DNA of 64,000 nucleotides from positions 231,155,528-231,219,527 of the forward strand of contig CM060983.1 of assembly GCA_030765065.1 (NCBI GenBank), written 5' to 3'. This DNA comes from Deroplatys truncata. Its lineage: Eukaryota > Arthropoda > Insecta > Mantodea > Mantidae. Position numbers and translations under genes: made by a program. The first letter of the stretch is position 1; each line of letters starts with the position of its first letter. Below, piece after piece: positions 1-9,059 of this stretch. Below the pieces are notes generated by a model, which was not told the DNA's origin, did not search any database, and saw nothing but the letters and a program-made list of their open reading frames with translations.

Positions 1-553
1 CGGGTTTCTGCTGCCCCGAAGCCGGGGGCTTCGGTTTCGGCTTGGGTCTCTGGTGGGGCGCATCGTTCAAAGCTTCGTATTCGCCGACCGCGTACGGTAC
101 GGCCGTGCGCGCGACATTTTCCACAAACCCGTCGAACGGAATGTCGGGTAGTGGTTCGGGATGGGCGACGGCGGCATTCACGCCCACCGTCTTCTTGCGC
201 TCGTCGAAGAGGAAGAAGTTTTCCACGTGCAAGTGTTCGAGTAGAACGGCGTTGACGAGGTTCACCAAGTCTTTGGGATTGTGCACGATGCCTTGCGGCA
301 TTTCCAGGCTGAATTTGGAATGCGTGGGGAGGAGCGTCATGGTGTACTTGGTGCCCACCAAACGGGCATCGTCTCGCGAAAGATTATAAAATTTCACCGG
401 ATACCTGACCTTTTGCAGGGCGACCTCCCATTCTCCCTGCAGAACGATTCTCTCGGGCAAGATGTTTGAAAATCTGGCCGTGGTGTTGTCGGTAAAGTGT
501 TCCATGGAAGCGTTGCTCACGAGAGTGATGGAGAAGGGCTTCGTCTTAATCAT
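1..553 (-). CDS. Polinton/adintovirus virion protein, N-terminal part (runs off window)
   Basis: This reading frame starts at ATG 553-551 and stays open for about 184 codons to the window edge, so the C-terminus is not seen. The N-terminus reads FSITLVSNASMEHF, then a segment ending GEWEVALQKVRYP. This pattern (TLxSNxSM ... L.GxWEVAL..xxYP) is recurrent at the start of a Polinton/Maverick structural protein often described as a minor capsid or penton-type protein. It likely acts in virion assembly. The exact capsid role is inferred from family resemblance. Near the edge there is a proline/lysine-rich stretch (KPKPKPKPP). The start codon overlaps the integrase stop by an ATGA tetranucleotide. 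No break is seen in the visible part. Confidence 0.7.
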   Translation of the reverse strand, partial: MIKTKPFSITLVSNASMEHFTDNTTARFSNILPERIVLQGEWEVALQKVRYPVKFYNLSRDDARLVGTKYTMTLLPTHSKFSLEMPQGIVHNPKDLVNLVNAVLLEHLHVENFFLFDERKKTVGVNAAVAHPEPLPDIPFDGFVENVARTAVPYAVGEYEALNDAPHQRPKPKPKPPASGQQKP

Positions 554-1605
554 ATCGAATCGATGGTCGAAGCCAGAACCCACGAGTTAAACTTTGCCGG
601 ATACCCCTTCCACTTTAACAAGACCTGCTTGTTGCGCCCTCGGCCCTTGGTCTGTAAAACGCGTTCGATCTTAAAAGTCCGAGGTAGCGCGACGTTTTGT
701 AGCTCCTCGGTGTAAAATATGCCGTCTATGGCTTCTCCGGCCAGATCCTTCAACTTATATACCACTGGCCGACCGCGCACCACCTCGGCTATCCGAAATA
801 CTTCGTCCGTCCAATTCTGCTCGTAACCCTTGTCGAATTTCATTTTTTCTTTAGAGATGCGCACGTGATCGCCCACGGAAAATCTGGGTTTCCCTGCGCG
901 AGGTAGGGTCCTATTTCCGTAGAGATTGCGGTACACTCGTAAAATGTTAGATTGGTTCACGTCCTTCGGAGCCATTTTTATGGACCTGTGATGCGAGCTA
1001 TTGTACGACTCGAGTAAGGCCGGAAGGACCTCCAGGTATCTGTAACTGTTTTTGTGCGTGAAATACCTCCACATCTTGGTTTTTAAGGTGCGGTTGAAGC
1101 GCTCCACGACGCTGGCTTTAACGTTATTTTTGGTTGTGTAATGTTTCACGTCGTGATTCTTCAGAAAGTCGCGAAAAGTCTTGTTGGTAAACTCGGTTCC
1201 CTTGTCCGTTTGGAGGACCCTGGGTACGCGTTGGGAGAATATGGAGCGAAACGCTTGCGCAACCTAGGTACCCAGCTTCGATTTCAGGGGTACGGCCCAA
1301 GCATATTTGGAAAATACGTCGATAACGGTCAGAATGTACACGTAAGGTTTGTTAGGTTCCCTCACGCTGTTCATGACGTTTAGATCGGCCTCCCAAAGAT
1401 CGTCCATATTCGTCACGTGATAATATCTGGTGGGGAACCGCTTTCTGACCGGTTTGTGCAGAGTGTAACTGTCCTGGGTTTGAAGGAAGGACTCGATGTT
1501 CGCCTTAGACGCACCCGTGGCCTTTCGAAGGGGCTTGACCGTACCCAAACCGGCATAGTGTTCCGGTTTGGCATAGTATCGCCTTAGCGCCTTCCATTCC
1601 TTCAT
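550..1605 (-). pseudogene. Polinton integrase (retroviral-type DDE, chromodomain), broken by in-frame TAG
   Basis: Integrase that would insert the element into host DNA. An N-terminal helical/zinc-binding-like region ends at KPVRKRF. The catalytic D lies in EADLNVM (about 1386), the second in LQTDKG (about 1206) and the E in VVERFNRT (about 1104), with 33 residues between the last two. The C-terminal third carries an SH3-like segment and a chromodomain (LLKWKGYP ... NSWV), which is typical of Polinton integrases. An in-frame TAG at 1266-1264 interrupts the gene between the first and second catalytic residues. The frame is identical on both sides, so it is a substitution, not an indel. The start ATG (1605-1603) lies only 3 nt after the stop of the preceding gene, and the TGA stop (552-550) overlaps the next ATG. 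Confidence 0.9.
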
Positions 1606-1608
1606 GCT

Positions 1609-2028
1609 TTACTTGTACAGGGGTTGCCAGACTCGTTTGCGAAAATGGTACGACGCGGAAGGCGATTTCGATTTCTTTTTCGGAGTGGCAGGGTTTGCCC
1701 TCTTCTTTTTGCGAGGCGAGAGGAGGTTGACCTTTATGGTTCGGGGTTCGACCTCCTGCTTCACCGGCACGCGTTCGTACACGTCTTCGTAATCGTCGTC
1801 GTCGCCGCTTTTGCTTTCGCCAAGGAAGGGCTTTCTGACTTGTGCCACGAGATCGAGGTAGCTGTCCAATTTATATTTTACGAGCCGCCACTTTCCGTCG
1901 GCAGAGAGCTTTGCGCTCTGCAGGTTCTGAATTTCTTTAACCAATCTGGATATGGTGCGGTCTATAGGGTGAAGCTTATCGACGGTCTTTGGTTGCGGTA
2001 CAACGAGGATCTGCTTGCCGTACTTCAT
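1609..2028 (-). CDS. Small conserved Polinton core/virion-associated protein
   Basis: 139-codon intact ORF beginning MKYGKQILVVP. The central part (about residues 20-65: DRTISRLVKEIQNL ... DGKWRLVKYKLDSYLDL) is predicted helical. It resembles the short helical motif (x-L-x-x-E/I ... D-x-x-K-W-x-x-Y-x-x-x-L-x-x-Y-L) found in a small uncharacterised ORF common in Polintons. The C-terminal half is acidic (GDDDDYEDVYE) and then strongly basic (RKKKRANP, PKKKSK), which suggests nucleic-acid binding or a nuclear localisation signal. It sits between the small pX-like gene and the integrase, and 3 nt separate its stop from the integrase ATG. Function is not established. The family assignment rests on context and motif resemblance. 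Confidence 0.6.
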   Translation of the reverse strand: MKYGKQILVVPQPKTVDKLHPIDRTISRLVKEIQNLQSAKLSADGKWRLVKYKLDSYLDLVAQVRKPFLGESKSGDDDDYEDVYERVPVKQEVEPRTIKVNLLSPRKKKRANPATPKKKSKSPSASYHFRKRVWQPLYK

Positions 2029-2420
2029 CCTGTTAATTTCGACACTAGCGCGTCGCCAAGCGAAGCCAAGACGGGTAGGAGAAATGCCGGCAAAAAACCA
2101 CCTTTTTGAACCAAGATGCTCTTCTTCAGAGGAACCCGTTTATCCGTCAACTTCCTCCAAGAAGCCTTGTGCTTCTTTAGGCGACCCAAGCTCTTTGCGG
2201 GAAGTTGCACGTGACCTCTGCACACGTTGAGCATACATTCGCAAATGGCCTTGATCAGATCGTCATCGGCATTTTTAACAACTTTTTGCGCAGAGGGGCC
2301 TTCGCCTTGGCCAGAGCCTTCAAATTACCGTGCTGTCTCGCTATGCGAGGACTGGTCAGCGTCGCAAGCCTTAACCTACCTCTAGCCTTGCTTGCGCGAT
2401 AATGACGTTTGCTCCCAAAG
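2025..2420 (-). pseudogene. Small basic/hydrophobic Polinton virion protein (pX-like), frameshifted
   Basis: Two overlapping frames carry one gene. The upstream frame reads SPRIARQHGNLKALAKAK then PLRKKLLK. The downstream frame continues NADDDLIKAICECMLNV, RGHVQL and ends with QKGGFLPAFLLPVLASLG. The arrangement (basic N-terminus, ICEC-xx-NV helix, then GGFLP followed by a hydrophobic tail) matches a small Polinton/adintovirus protein that has been compared with adenovirus core peptide pX/mu. The frame changes at the run of five T on the + strand near 2271-2275, so it looks like a 1-nt indel. The conserved C-terminal frame itself (2234-2025) is open. The start codon of the upstream frame is not resolved. 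Confidence 0.6.
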
Positions 2421-2429
2421 CGGTACTTT

Positions 2430-3175
2430 TTATTTAAAATCAACAGCCTCAGTCGGGTAAGACCCTGCCAGGGAAAGTCGCGCAAAAAAGCAGAAATATA
2501 GAACGAAACGAACCCGAGACCTCTCGGCGGTCTCAGTTGGGTACGAAATAAGAGAGGTTTTCCCCGGCAGCACGCCGGTTCGATACCTGTATCGGGCGGG
2601 CGTGTACTGAGTGCAGTCCAACACGAGATACCCGTGAGAGCGTTCGGTGGCCTCGAAGGCCTCCAAGAGAAACCTAGAGTTCCTGGGTTCGATCTGCTGG
2701 CACAGTCTCTCGATCTGCATCTTGTCCCGGTTGTTCTTGAAGACCACGACGTAGTTTGCATTCAGAGAGATGTTGCGATATTTCTGACCCTACGGAAACA
2801 CGTTCTGCAGGATGTAGACGATGCCGAAGCGCTTGTGATGGGAGTCTCTGGTGAAAAAATTGGACACGTCCTTCCCGCCCCCCTCCAGCATCAGATCGTC
2901 GAGGACGACGAGGTCGTTCTCGCCCACCGAAGCAAGTTCGGGTATGCCCGCGTGGGTCTCGCAACGCAGATCCGAGGGTTCGAGTCTCGGCGAATACTCC
3001 GGAGGGTGGCACCACAGCACCCTCCTGGGGCGCACGTCGAACATCCGGTGCGCGTGGCGTAACAGGTTTTTCAGGAAGGTCGACTTGCCGCAGCGCGACG
3101 GCCCCGCCACGAGCATCGTGCTGGGAAACTCGAATCGCCCCATGTCCCGGGGACCGGGCATCGTCTCCTCAGGGG
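2430..3175 (-). pseudogene. Polinton genome-packaging ATPase (FtsK/HerA-like), N-terminus altered and in-frame TAG
   Basis: Packaging ATPase that would pump viral DNA into capsids. Walker A is seen as VAGPSRCGKSTFL (about 3115) and Walker B as NDLVVLDDLM (about 2905), preceded by a RFEFPS segment typical of this family. A TAG at 2792-2790 interrupts the gene immediately after LQNVFP. The same frame then continues with the family's conserved C-terminal segment (NRDKMQIERLCQQIEP ... HGYLVLDCTQYTPARYR, to about 2590). The break is therefore a nonsense substitution. The original start is lost or displaced because the gene is fused to DNA polymerase sequence near 3165-3182. Codons after about 2580 look non-family and may be 3' noncoding. 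Confidence 0.85.
2512..2542. other. Perfect-stem hairpin between ATPase and pX-like gene
   Basis: GAGACC (2516-2521) pairs with GGTCTC (2529-2534) around a 7-nt loop. The flanking ACCC (2512-2515) and GGGT (2539-2542) can extend the stem. It lies just past the conserved end of the ATPase. It may be a transcript-end structure or chance. Confidence 0.35.
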
Positions 3176-6100
3176 CACCTCCAAGCCGGGGTCGTTGAAC
3201 AGCTCCAGGAGGCGGTCGTACCGGTGCACCAGCTCGCACGTGGGGAGGTTGTCCCTCTGCCCCAGTTTGCCCCAGAAGCTGTTGAGCATCAGCTTGGCCA
3301 GTTCACGCCTGCCGGGGTTGGTGGCGACGGCCTGGGGATCCAGGGCGACGCCTTCGTGCTCGAAGAATTGCTCCACGTACTGCTGCTTTGCGGTAGGGTC
3401 GTCGCAATCCGAAGGCCTGCCGGAGGCTTCGGTCTTGATCTTCAAGAACTGATTCACGTAGTCCTCGAAGAGATCCTTGGCTCCGGTGGTCGGTTCGTGC
3501 CGCACCACGTCGTACTCCCAGATCTCGTGGACCCGAAGGAGGCGGTACCCCTCCTCCAGGGCGACCTTCATCTCGTCGATCACCCAGGTACTCGACAACG
3601 CCCTCTCGCGCTCTCCGTGGTGGCACTCGTCTTGGTTCTCCGCCTCCGCACAAGCGCGGCATAGCGGGAACATGAGCTTGCCGCCGATGCGCGCCGGCAG
3701 CACCGGGTGGTACAGGTGTTGCGGCGGCAGAACCTCGCACTTCACCAACCCGCCCCCCACATCTTCCAAGCGCGGGAATCGATCCACGTGGATCTTTGGG
3801 TGGCCCGCGGGGTAGGGCTTCGTCTTTTCACGTACGGGTACATGCTGCATACGTCGTAGTAGTAGATCTTGCTATCCCCCTTCGCCTCGCAGTACGTCTT
3901 GGTGCAGTTGGTGCGACCTCCGTAGAAGGCGTCTCTGGGGTTCAGGGGTTCCGGTACCGCAAAGTCCCTTGCGTGGCGCGCGAGGTCCTGGTTGGCCTCC
4001 ATCGCGGCGTAGAACTCGCACTCCCACATATCCACCACGGCGTAGCCGGCGGCCTTGATCTTGGCCGTGACCTTCTCGGTGCTCTCTAACCTGGAGGTCA
4101 TGGTTTCGTGTCCCGAGTTGTATATCACCGCATGGCGATTGTGAAAGCACCGCCTGCAGCCGTGGTAAAAGCAGCCGTGGAAAAAGTACGCGGTTTTTTC
4201 AGCCTCTCTGTACCCGTCCACCTTGTGCCCCACGATTTTAACTTCGCGTCCTCGCATGGCGTGCTGGAAGACGATGCGGTTTTGCATCTCTAGCCAAGTT
4301 AGCCATATGCATGCGGCGCGAGACTGCCGGTCCGCTAATCGATACCCGCCCGCTGGCAAGAGGGCAATTTTTTTAAGCGGCATGAAGCGCTTTCTATACA
4401 CGCACATGCGCGCCTGCGCGATAGTGACGCATTCTCTGAACGGGTCTATTCCGTTCTCGTCCAAGAATTCCCTTCTGAATTTGGAAACTCCCTGACTGAG
4501 TAGAAATACGTCCATCTTGCAATACGCCACCATTTCCGCCCTCATGTCGAAGACGTACCCGGAGGACGCCTTTTCTTCGTGCCACTGCTCGAAGGCTTTC
4601 CGACCCTCCGCCGACATGCCCTCCGGACAGTAATGCCTTTTGTCGGGAATCGAACCCACGTACTGCTCGTTTTCCTTCGTGTTAAACAGGTACGGGAAAT
4701 AACCTTTGCATTCCTTCAATCCGAAGGTCTTGGAAAAGCGGGAGAGTGGCATGGGTATGAAGTTGAGCGAGTCTAGAAATGTGACGTCACCGTACCTCAT
4801 CCTGTAGATCTTGCTCCCGTTCATGATGAGCTCCGGCGCCCAGTCTAAGTGCACCACCATGTACTTTAATAAAAACTGCCCGTCGTAAGCTCTGAGGTTA
4901 TGCGCCACGACGTAGACGTCCCAGGCTTCGAACCTCGCCTGCGCGATGTGTTTGAAAAGCTGCTTCACGGGCTCGTCCATAAACACCCATTCTTTGCAAC
5001 CGCATTCGGTACAGTATGCCGTCTTGTGGCGTTCGTCGATGCAGAGCGGGCAGGTTTGGTACAACACGCACGAGTTAGGTACATGCGCGTATGTGTCCTT
5101 TTTGCCGGTATATGGAATGTTTTGCGTGCATTCAAAGTCGATAAACATAAACACGTACCGGTTTCTTTTGTTCTTTGCGGCATACGGCTGCATATAGCAC
5201 ATGTGGTTAGAATTCACGTGTGTCTTGCAATGATAGCAGTGCTTTTCTCCGCACTCGTGCGCGGTTTTTCTGTGCCTCGCATTCACGAGCTTATTGCGAG
5301 ACGTGCACACCTTTTCTACATCGCACACCGACAGCGCCTTTGGGTAAAAACGCCTTTCTTTGCGTGGTTTGCAAAGCATGTCGGTCCCTTAAAATCTCTG
5401 TTGCACCCGGCGCAGCGTATGTAGGCGTCAAATCGCGCATCGCACTGCTGATGGCATTTAGCACACCTGGCGTCGCACCTATGAAATTCTTTTTTGTGTG
5501 CCGAGGGATAATGACACCGACGGCAATACCATTTGCATTTAAAGCACTTGTGAAGGTTCACGATAGCATTAAAGTGCCCGGCGTGGAGCAAGACGTCGAT
5601 GTATTTATCGCATTTCTTATCCGACGCGTACAGCACGTGCTTCCCCGTATGATCGCCAAACACCGTCACAGCGTAGCCCTTTAACGCAGCGTCAAAGCGT
5701 CTGACGTCATCTATCGTACAGCTGTCGCGGCCTTGACCGATGCTCGCACACAAGGCTACGGCCTTCGATTTTTGCAGATAATCGGAGCGCGTCATCGTTT
5801 TATAGTTGACGTCGCGATCCACTTTGGCTTTAAGTACAACAATGGCTCTTGCTAAACACAAGTTGTCTTTGTTGGCTATTTCGACAATGCCTTTATTGTC
5901 CCTACAGGCATCGCAAGGTTGGTGGCACGAACCCGAGACCTCCTTGGTCCACACAAACGTTACATGAAGAGGCCCGCTTAGCAAGAATTGTTGGTTACTT
6001 TGCATTACTTTTTCGATGCTTCGAACAATGACATCCGCATTCAATTGCTCTACGCGCCTTACGCTTATATTGAAGGCTTTAGACGCCTCCGTTTCGTCTG

Positions 6101-6362
6101 TTATGGATATGCCTAAATATCCGGGTTCGTTTTCTAACAGGTTCTCTTTCGCAAAGTTTAGAATATCGTTAAACAAATGCGATAGCCATTGCTCCGGGTT
6201 AACATCTCTGGGGACCGGGTTTACGGTAATTTGCGACTCTGTAAAGCCGGAAAAAAGCCTTGGCAGCATTCTCTGCTTGTGCCCTATAATTTCGAACGTA
6301 GGCTGCAAGGTGTCATCGCGACTTCCCCCGGGTTGCGGCTCCATCTTATCGTCCAAATACAC
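3165..6362 (-). pseudogene. Protein-primed type B DNA polymerase of Polinton/adintovirus, frameshifted and 3'-deleted
   Basis: Replicative polymerase. The N-terminal part (6362 to about 5350) has the OTU-like DNLCLARAIV segment of Polinton PolB and then a Cys/His-rich region. The middle part has exonuclease motifs FIDFECTQ (about 5139), YDGQFLLKYM and YCKMDVFLL, then polymerase motif A YYDVCSMYPYV (about 3860). Motif B follows as KLMLNSFWGKLGQ (about 3290). Single-nucleotide shifts occur near 5351-5360 and at the TTTT run 3825-3828. Homology stops after NDPGLEV (about 3182) and is replaced by ATPase sequence, so motif C (DTDS) and the thumb are missing. The gene is dead. Known full-length relatives exceed 1,000 residues. 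Confidence 0.9.
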
Positions 6363-7073
6363 CGATCGCTCTTTACCTGCAAAGTGCTGCTGCTATTTTG
6401 TTTTTATTTTAAACTATTTTTCTCGGCTTTAACACTCTGGGAACAACTGCTGCGGCGTATGTTCTGCTATCACTAGGGCGATGGTCAATACCGATCGATG
6501 AAGACACCCGCACATGTGCGCGTATTGCTCTAAAACTTATAACACGTCAATTAGCACGATTTTACAGCAAAATCCACTATCGCTCCCGTTTCTCATTACG
6601 GCCGGCTGCTCTTGGCACTGGGTTTTTATAAGTTCGCTTATCGCAACCGCAGTTTCAGCATGCGCGTCGAGTTAAATGCCTCATTAAAAATCCTGACGCC
6701 TTATTTCGCCACAACTTGCCAAGTTGTAATCGCAGTCATTTCCGGTGCACTTCCGGTCACACCATCCATCCATCCACCGCTGCACTTTTCCCTACCATCG
6801 ACCATAAAACCGCATTTAAAAGATTTTCTCGCTGATGAGCATCCGTTCGCACGGCCATTTTTAAAGTTATCGCGCAGTTTGCAGCTCTTTAAACGCGGCT
6901 GCTTTATCAGCAACCGTTCACACGGTCATTTTTCAAGTTATCGCGCAGTTTGCAGCTCTTTAACCGCGGCAGCCATATTGTAACGCACTTCGAATGCTTC
7001 ATCAGCACTCGGTCATTCACGTACTGCTGCTTCCGCTGCGCATGAGAATCGTTCTTTTACTGTTTTCTCCGAG
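6363..7073. other. Region upstream of PolB with a two-copy ~80-bp repeat
   Basis: No supported gene. A degenerate direct duplication lies at about 6829-6985: CATCCGTTCGCACGGCCATT and CAACCGTTCACACGGTCATT are each followed by the same TTATCGCGCAGTTTGCAGCT segment. An open frame across it (6612-6983) is composed of this repeat and has no recognisable domain. It could hold the element's promoter or terminal region. Confidence 0.5.
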
Positions 7074-8130
7074 ACTAACGTGAGCAGAACTATAACGCTT
7101 GCTACATGTTGCTAATAGTGGTTGAGCTTACACTCCCACTAGCGCTTTTCGCGGAAGGTTAAGTATTTCCGCACGGCTATGTGATTTATTAAGTGCGTGT
7201 GGAGTTAAAAACAGTACCCTGCTTCAACTTCAACATCAGTGTCAAATATTTAAAACTATCAGTGTCGTGTGTTGTGATTTTGTGTTGTGCGGTGCATAAA
7301 ATCTGAGAAAAATCACGCACAAACTTTCGACGCGAGCAACAAGTGGCTGTGTGCCCTTGTTGCACGCATTGCAATAAACTGTCAAATATGGCCGCCAACC
7401 GCACCATCAACAACATGGTAGGAGGAAAGACTAACGCGAGCAGAACTATAAGGCTTGCTACATGTTGTTAATAGTGGTTGAGCTTACACTACCACTAGCG
7501 CTTTTCGCGGAAAGTTAAGTATTTCCGCACGGCTATGTGATTTATTAAGTGCGTGTGGAGTTAAAAACAGTGCCCCGCCACAACTTTAACATCAGTGTCA
7601 AATATTTAAAACTATCAGTGGCGTGTGTAGTGATTTTGTGTTGTGCGGTGCATAAAATCTGAGAAAAATCACGCACAAACTTTCGACGCGAGCAACAAGT
7701 GGCTGTGTGCCCTTGTTGCACGCATTGCAATAAACTGTCGAATATGGCCGCCAACCGCACCATCAGCAACAACGTGGTAGGAGGAAAGACTATAACACTT
7801 GCTACATGTTGCTCATAGTGGTTGAGCTTGCATTCCCACTAGCGCTTTTCGCGGAAAGTTAAGTATTTCCGCACGGCTATGTGATTTATTAAGTGCGTGT
7901 GGAGTTAAAAAACAGTGCCCCGCTTCAACTTCAACATCAGTGTCGAATATTTAAAACTATCAGTGTCGTGTGTAGTGATTTTGTGTTGTGCGGTGCATAA
8001 AATCTGAGAAAAATCACGCACAAGCTTTCGACGCGAGCAACAAGTGGCTGTGTGCCCTTGTTGCACGCATTGCAATAAACTGTCGAATATGGCCGCCAAC
8101 CGCACCATCAGCAGCAACATGGTAGGTGAA
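7074..8130. repeat. Three tandem copies of a ~355-bp unit
   Basis: Copies begin near 7074, 7430 and 7785. Each starts GACTA...CTTGCTACATGTTG and runs through TTTTCGCGGAAAGTTAAGT, GTGCGTGTGGAGTTAAAAA and ATGGCCGCCAACCGCACC. Divergence is only a few percent, so the array is recent. A minus-strand ORF of about 75 codons recurs in each copy, but it has no known domain and overlaps a plus-strand open frame. The unit may be a terminal or promoter repeat of a neighbouring element. Confidence 0.85.
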
Positions 8131-8740
8131 AAAAGCCCGGTTAAGATGACGGAAGCCACCTCCCACACAACAACATGGCCGCCGGGCGAAGTTTCCAACC
8201 AACTTTTGCCATCCCCTCCACTTCTGCCGCTGCACGGCCAGGTAGATCATTCCATGGCTACTCAAACCATTGGTAGGTGGAAGTTCCGCGGAACCCAGTG
8301 TCCCCGGCCTCGTGGATCCTACTATGTACTATCTAAATGGCGGTGATCTCAAATCATTCACACCTCGACGGTTGAACTTCGACAGTAGCTACTGTGAATA
8401 CCTGCGTCGTACACTTTTTTGACCGCTTTCGACCGGCAATGAGAACCCTGCTCCTACGTACGCTAGCGACCATTACGATGGTCCAGTATCAGGTTTTTGG
8501 TATAGTTAAATTACGTCTGTGCAAAGGGCGTCTGTACCGCTTTAAAAAACCTAGGTATATCAGTGCGTAGTGATGTTGGTTGATCTTAAAGCTGGTTAAG
8601 CATTTTCAAAAACAGTTTGCTTTTATTTTTTCGCGTCGCGTGAAGCTGCTGCGCTTTTGGTGACGCATCAACACCAGTAAGAGGTAAGTACCACACGCAT
8701 AATTATTTTTCGGGCCTGCTTGACGTAGGAATATATCCTT
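8131..8740. other. No recognisable feature
   Basis: Unique-looking sequence. It begins with a short stretch containing CATGGCCGCCGGG. Only short, unsupported ORFs are seen. Confidence 0.5.
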
Positions 8741-9014
8741 TGGTGTTTTGGTACTGGGTTTGAGTCCCAAACTACAAACTCCACATTCCACCACATTTTA
8801 AAATAGCGTTGCGGTAGAAATACATAGTTTAGTGTTCTGGTACCGGGTTTGAGTCCCAAAGTAAAAAAGAAGTCCACATTCCACCAACATTCCTATTTAA
8901 AATACCGTTAAAGTTCACGTTTAATTCGAAGTTGTGATGTCACATTCAAAACGAAGGTTCAAGGAGTAACGTTTTAATGTGTTGGGTTTTGGTACTGGGT
9001 TTCAATCCCAACAG
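8741..9014 (+). repeat. Three tRNA T-arm/B-box-like motifs in direct repeat
   Basis: TGGTACTGGGTTTGAGTCCC or a close variant recurs near 8750, 8840 and 8987. The core GGTTTGAGTCC is one mismatch from the Pol III B-box GGTTCGANTCC. The first two copies are each followed by TCCACATTCCACCA and a run ending AAAATA. No A-box was recognised upstream, so this is at most a decayed tRNA-derived repeat. Confidence 0.45.
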
Positions 9015-9059
9015 ACGCGTTAACGATCACGGCTATCGTCAATACCGTCGCAAATCACC

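Larger units (their letters stand above)
1..6362 (-). mobile_element. Polinton/Maverick (adintovirus-like) element remnant
   Basis: Six collinear minus-strand genes (PolB, packaging ATPase, pX-like protein, core protein, chromodomain integrase, virion protein) identify the element. It is cut by the window at the left, so terminal inverted repeats and 6-bp target duplications cannot be checked there. No clear terminal inverted repeat was recognised to the right of PolB. Genes are packed with 3-nt spacing and a 4-nt overlap. Confidence 0.88.

Noticed and set aside
1264-2792. Amber (TAG) recoding by the element
   Set aside because: Polymerase and the pX-like gene also carry frameshifts and a deletion, so ordinary decay explains the stops. 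It is kept only as a low-interest check.
1141-5424. Plus-strand ORFs across the Polinton (for example 4900-5424)
   Set aside because: Antisense shadows of polymerase, ATPase and integrase genes whose motifs are clear on the minus strand.
7189-8198. Repeated ~75-97-codon minus-strand ORFs as a protein family
   Set aside because: They recur only because the underlying DNA is a tandem repeat. No domain, start context or neighbour supports coding, and the opposite strand is also open.
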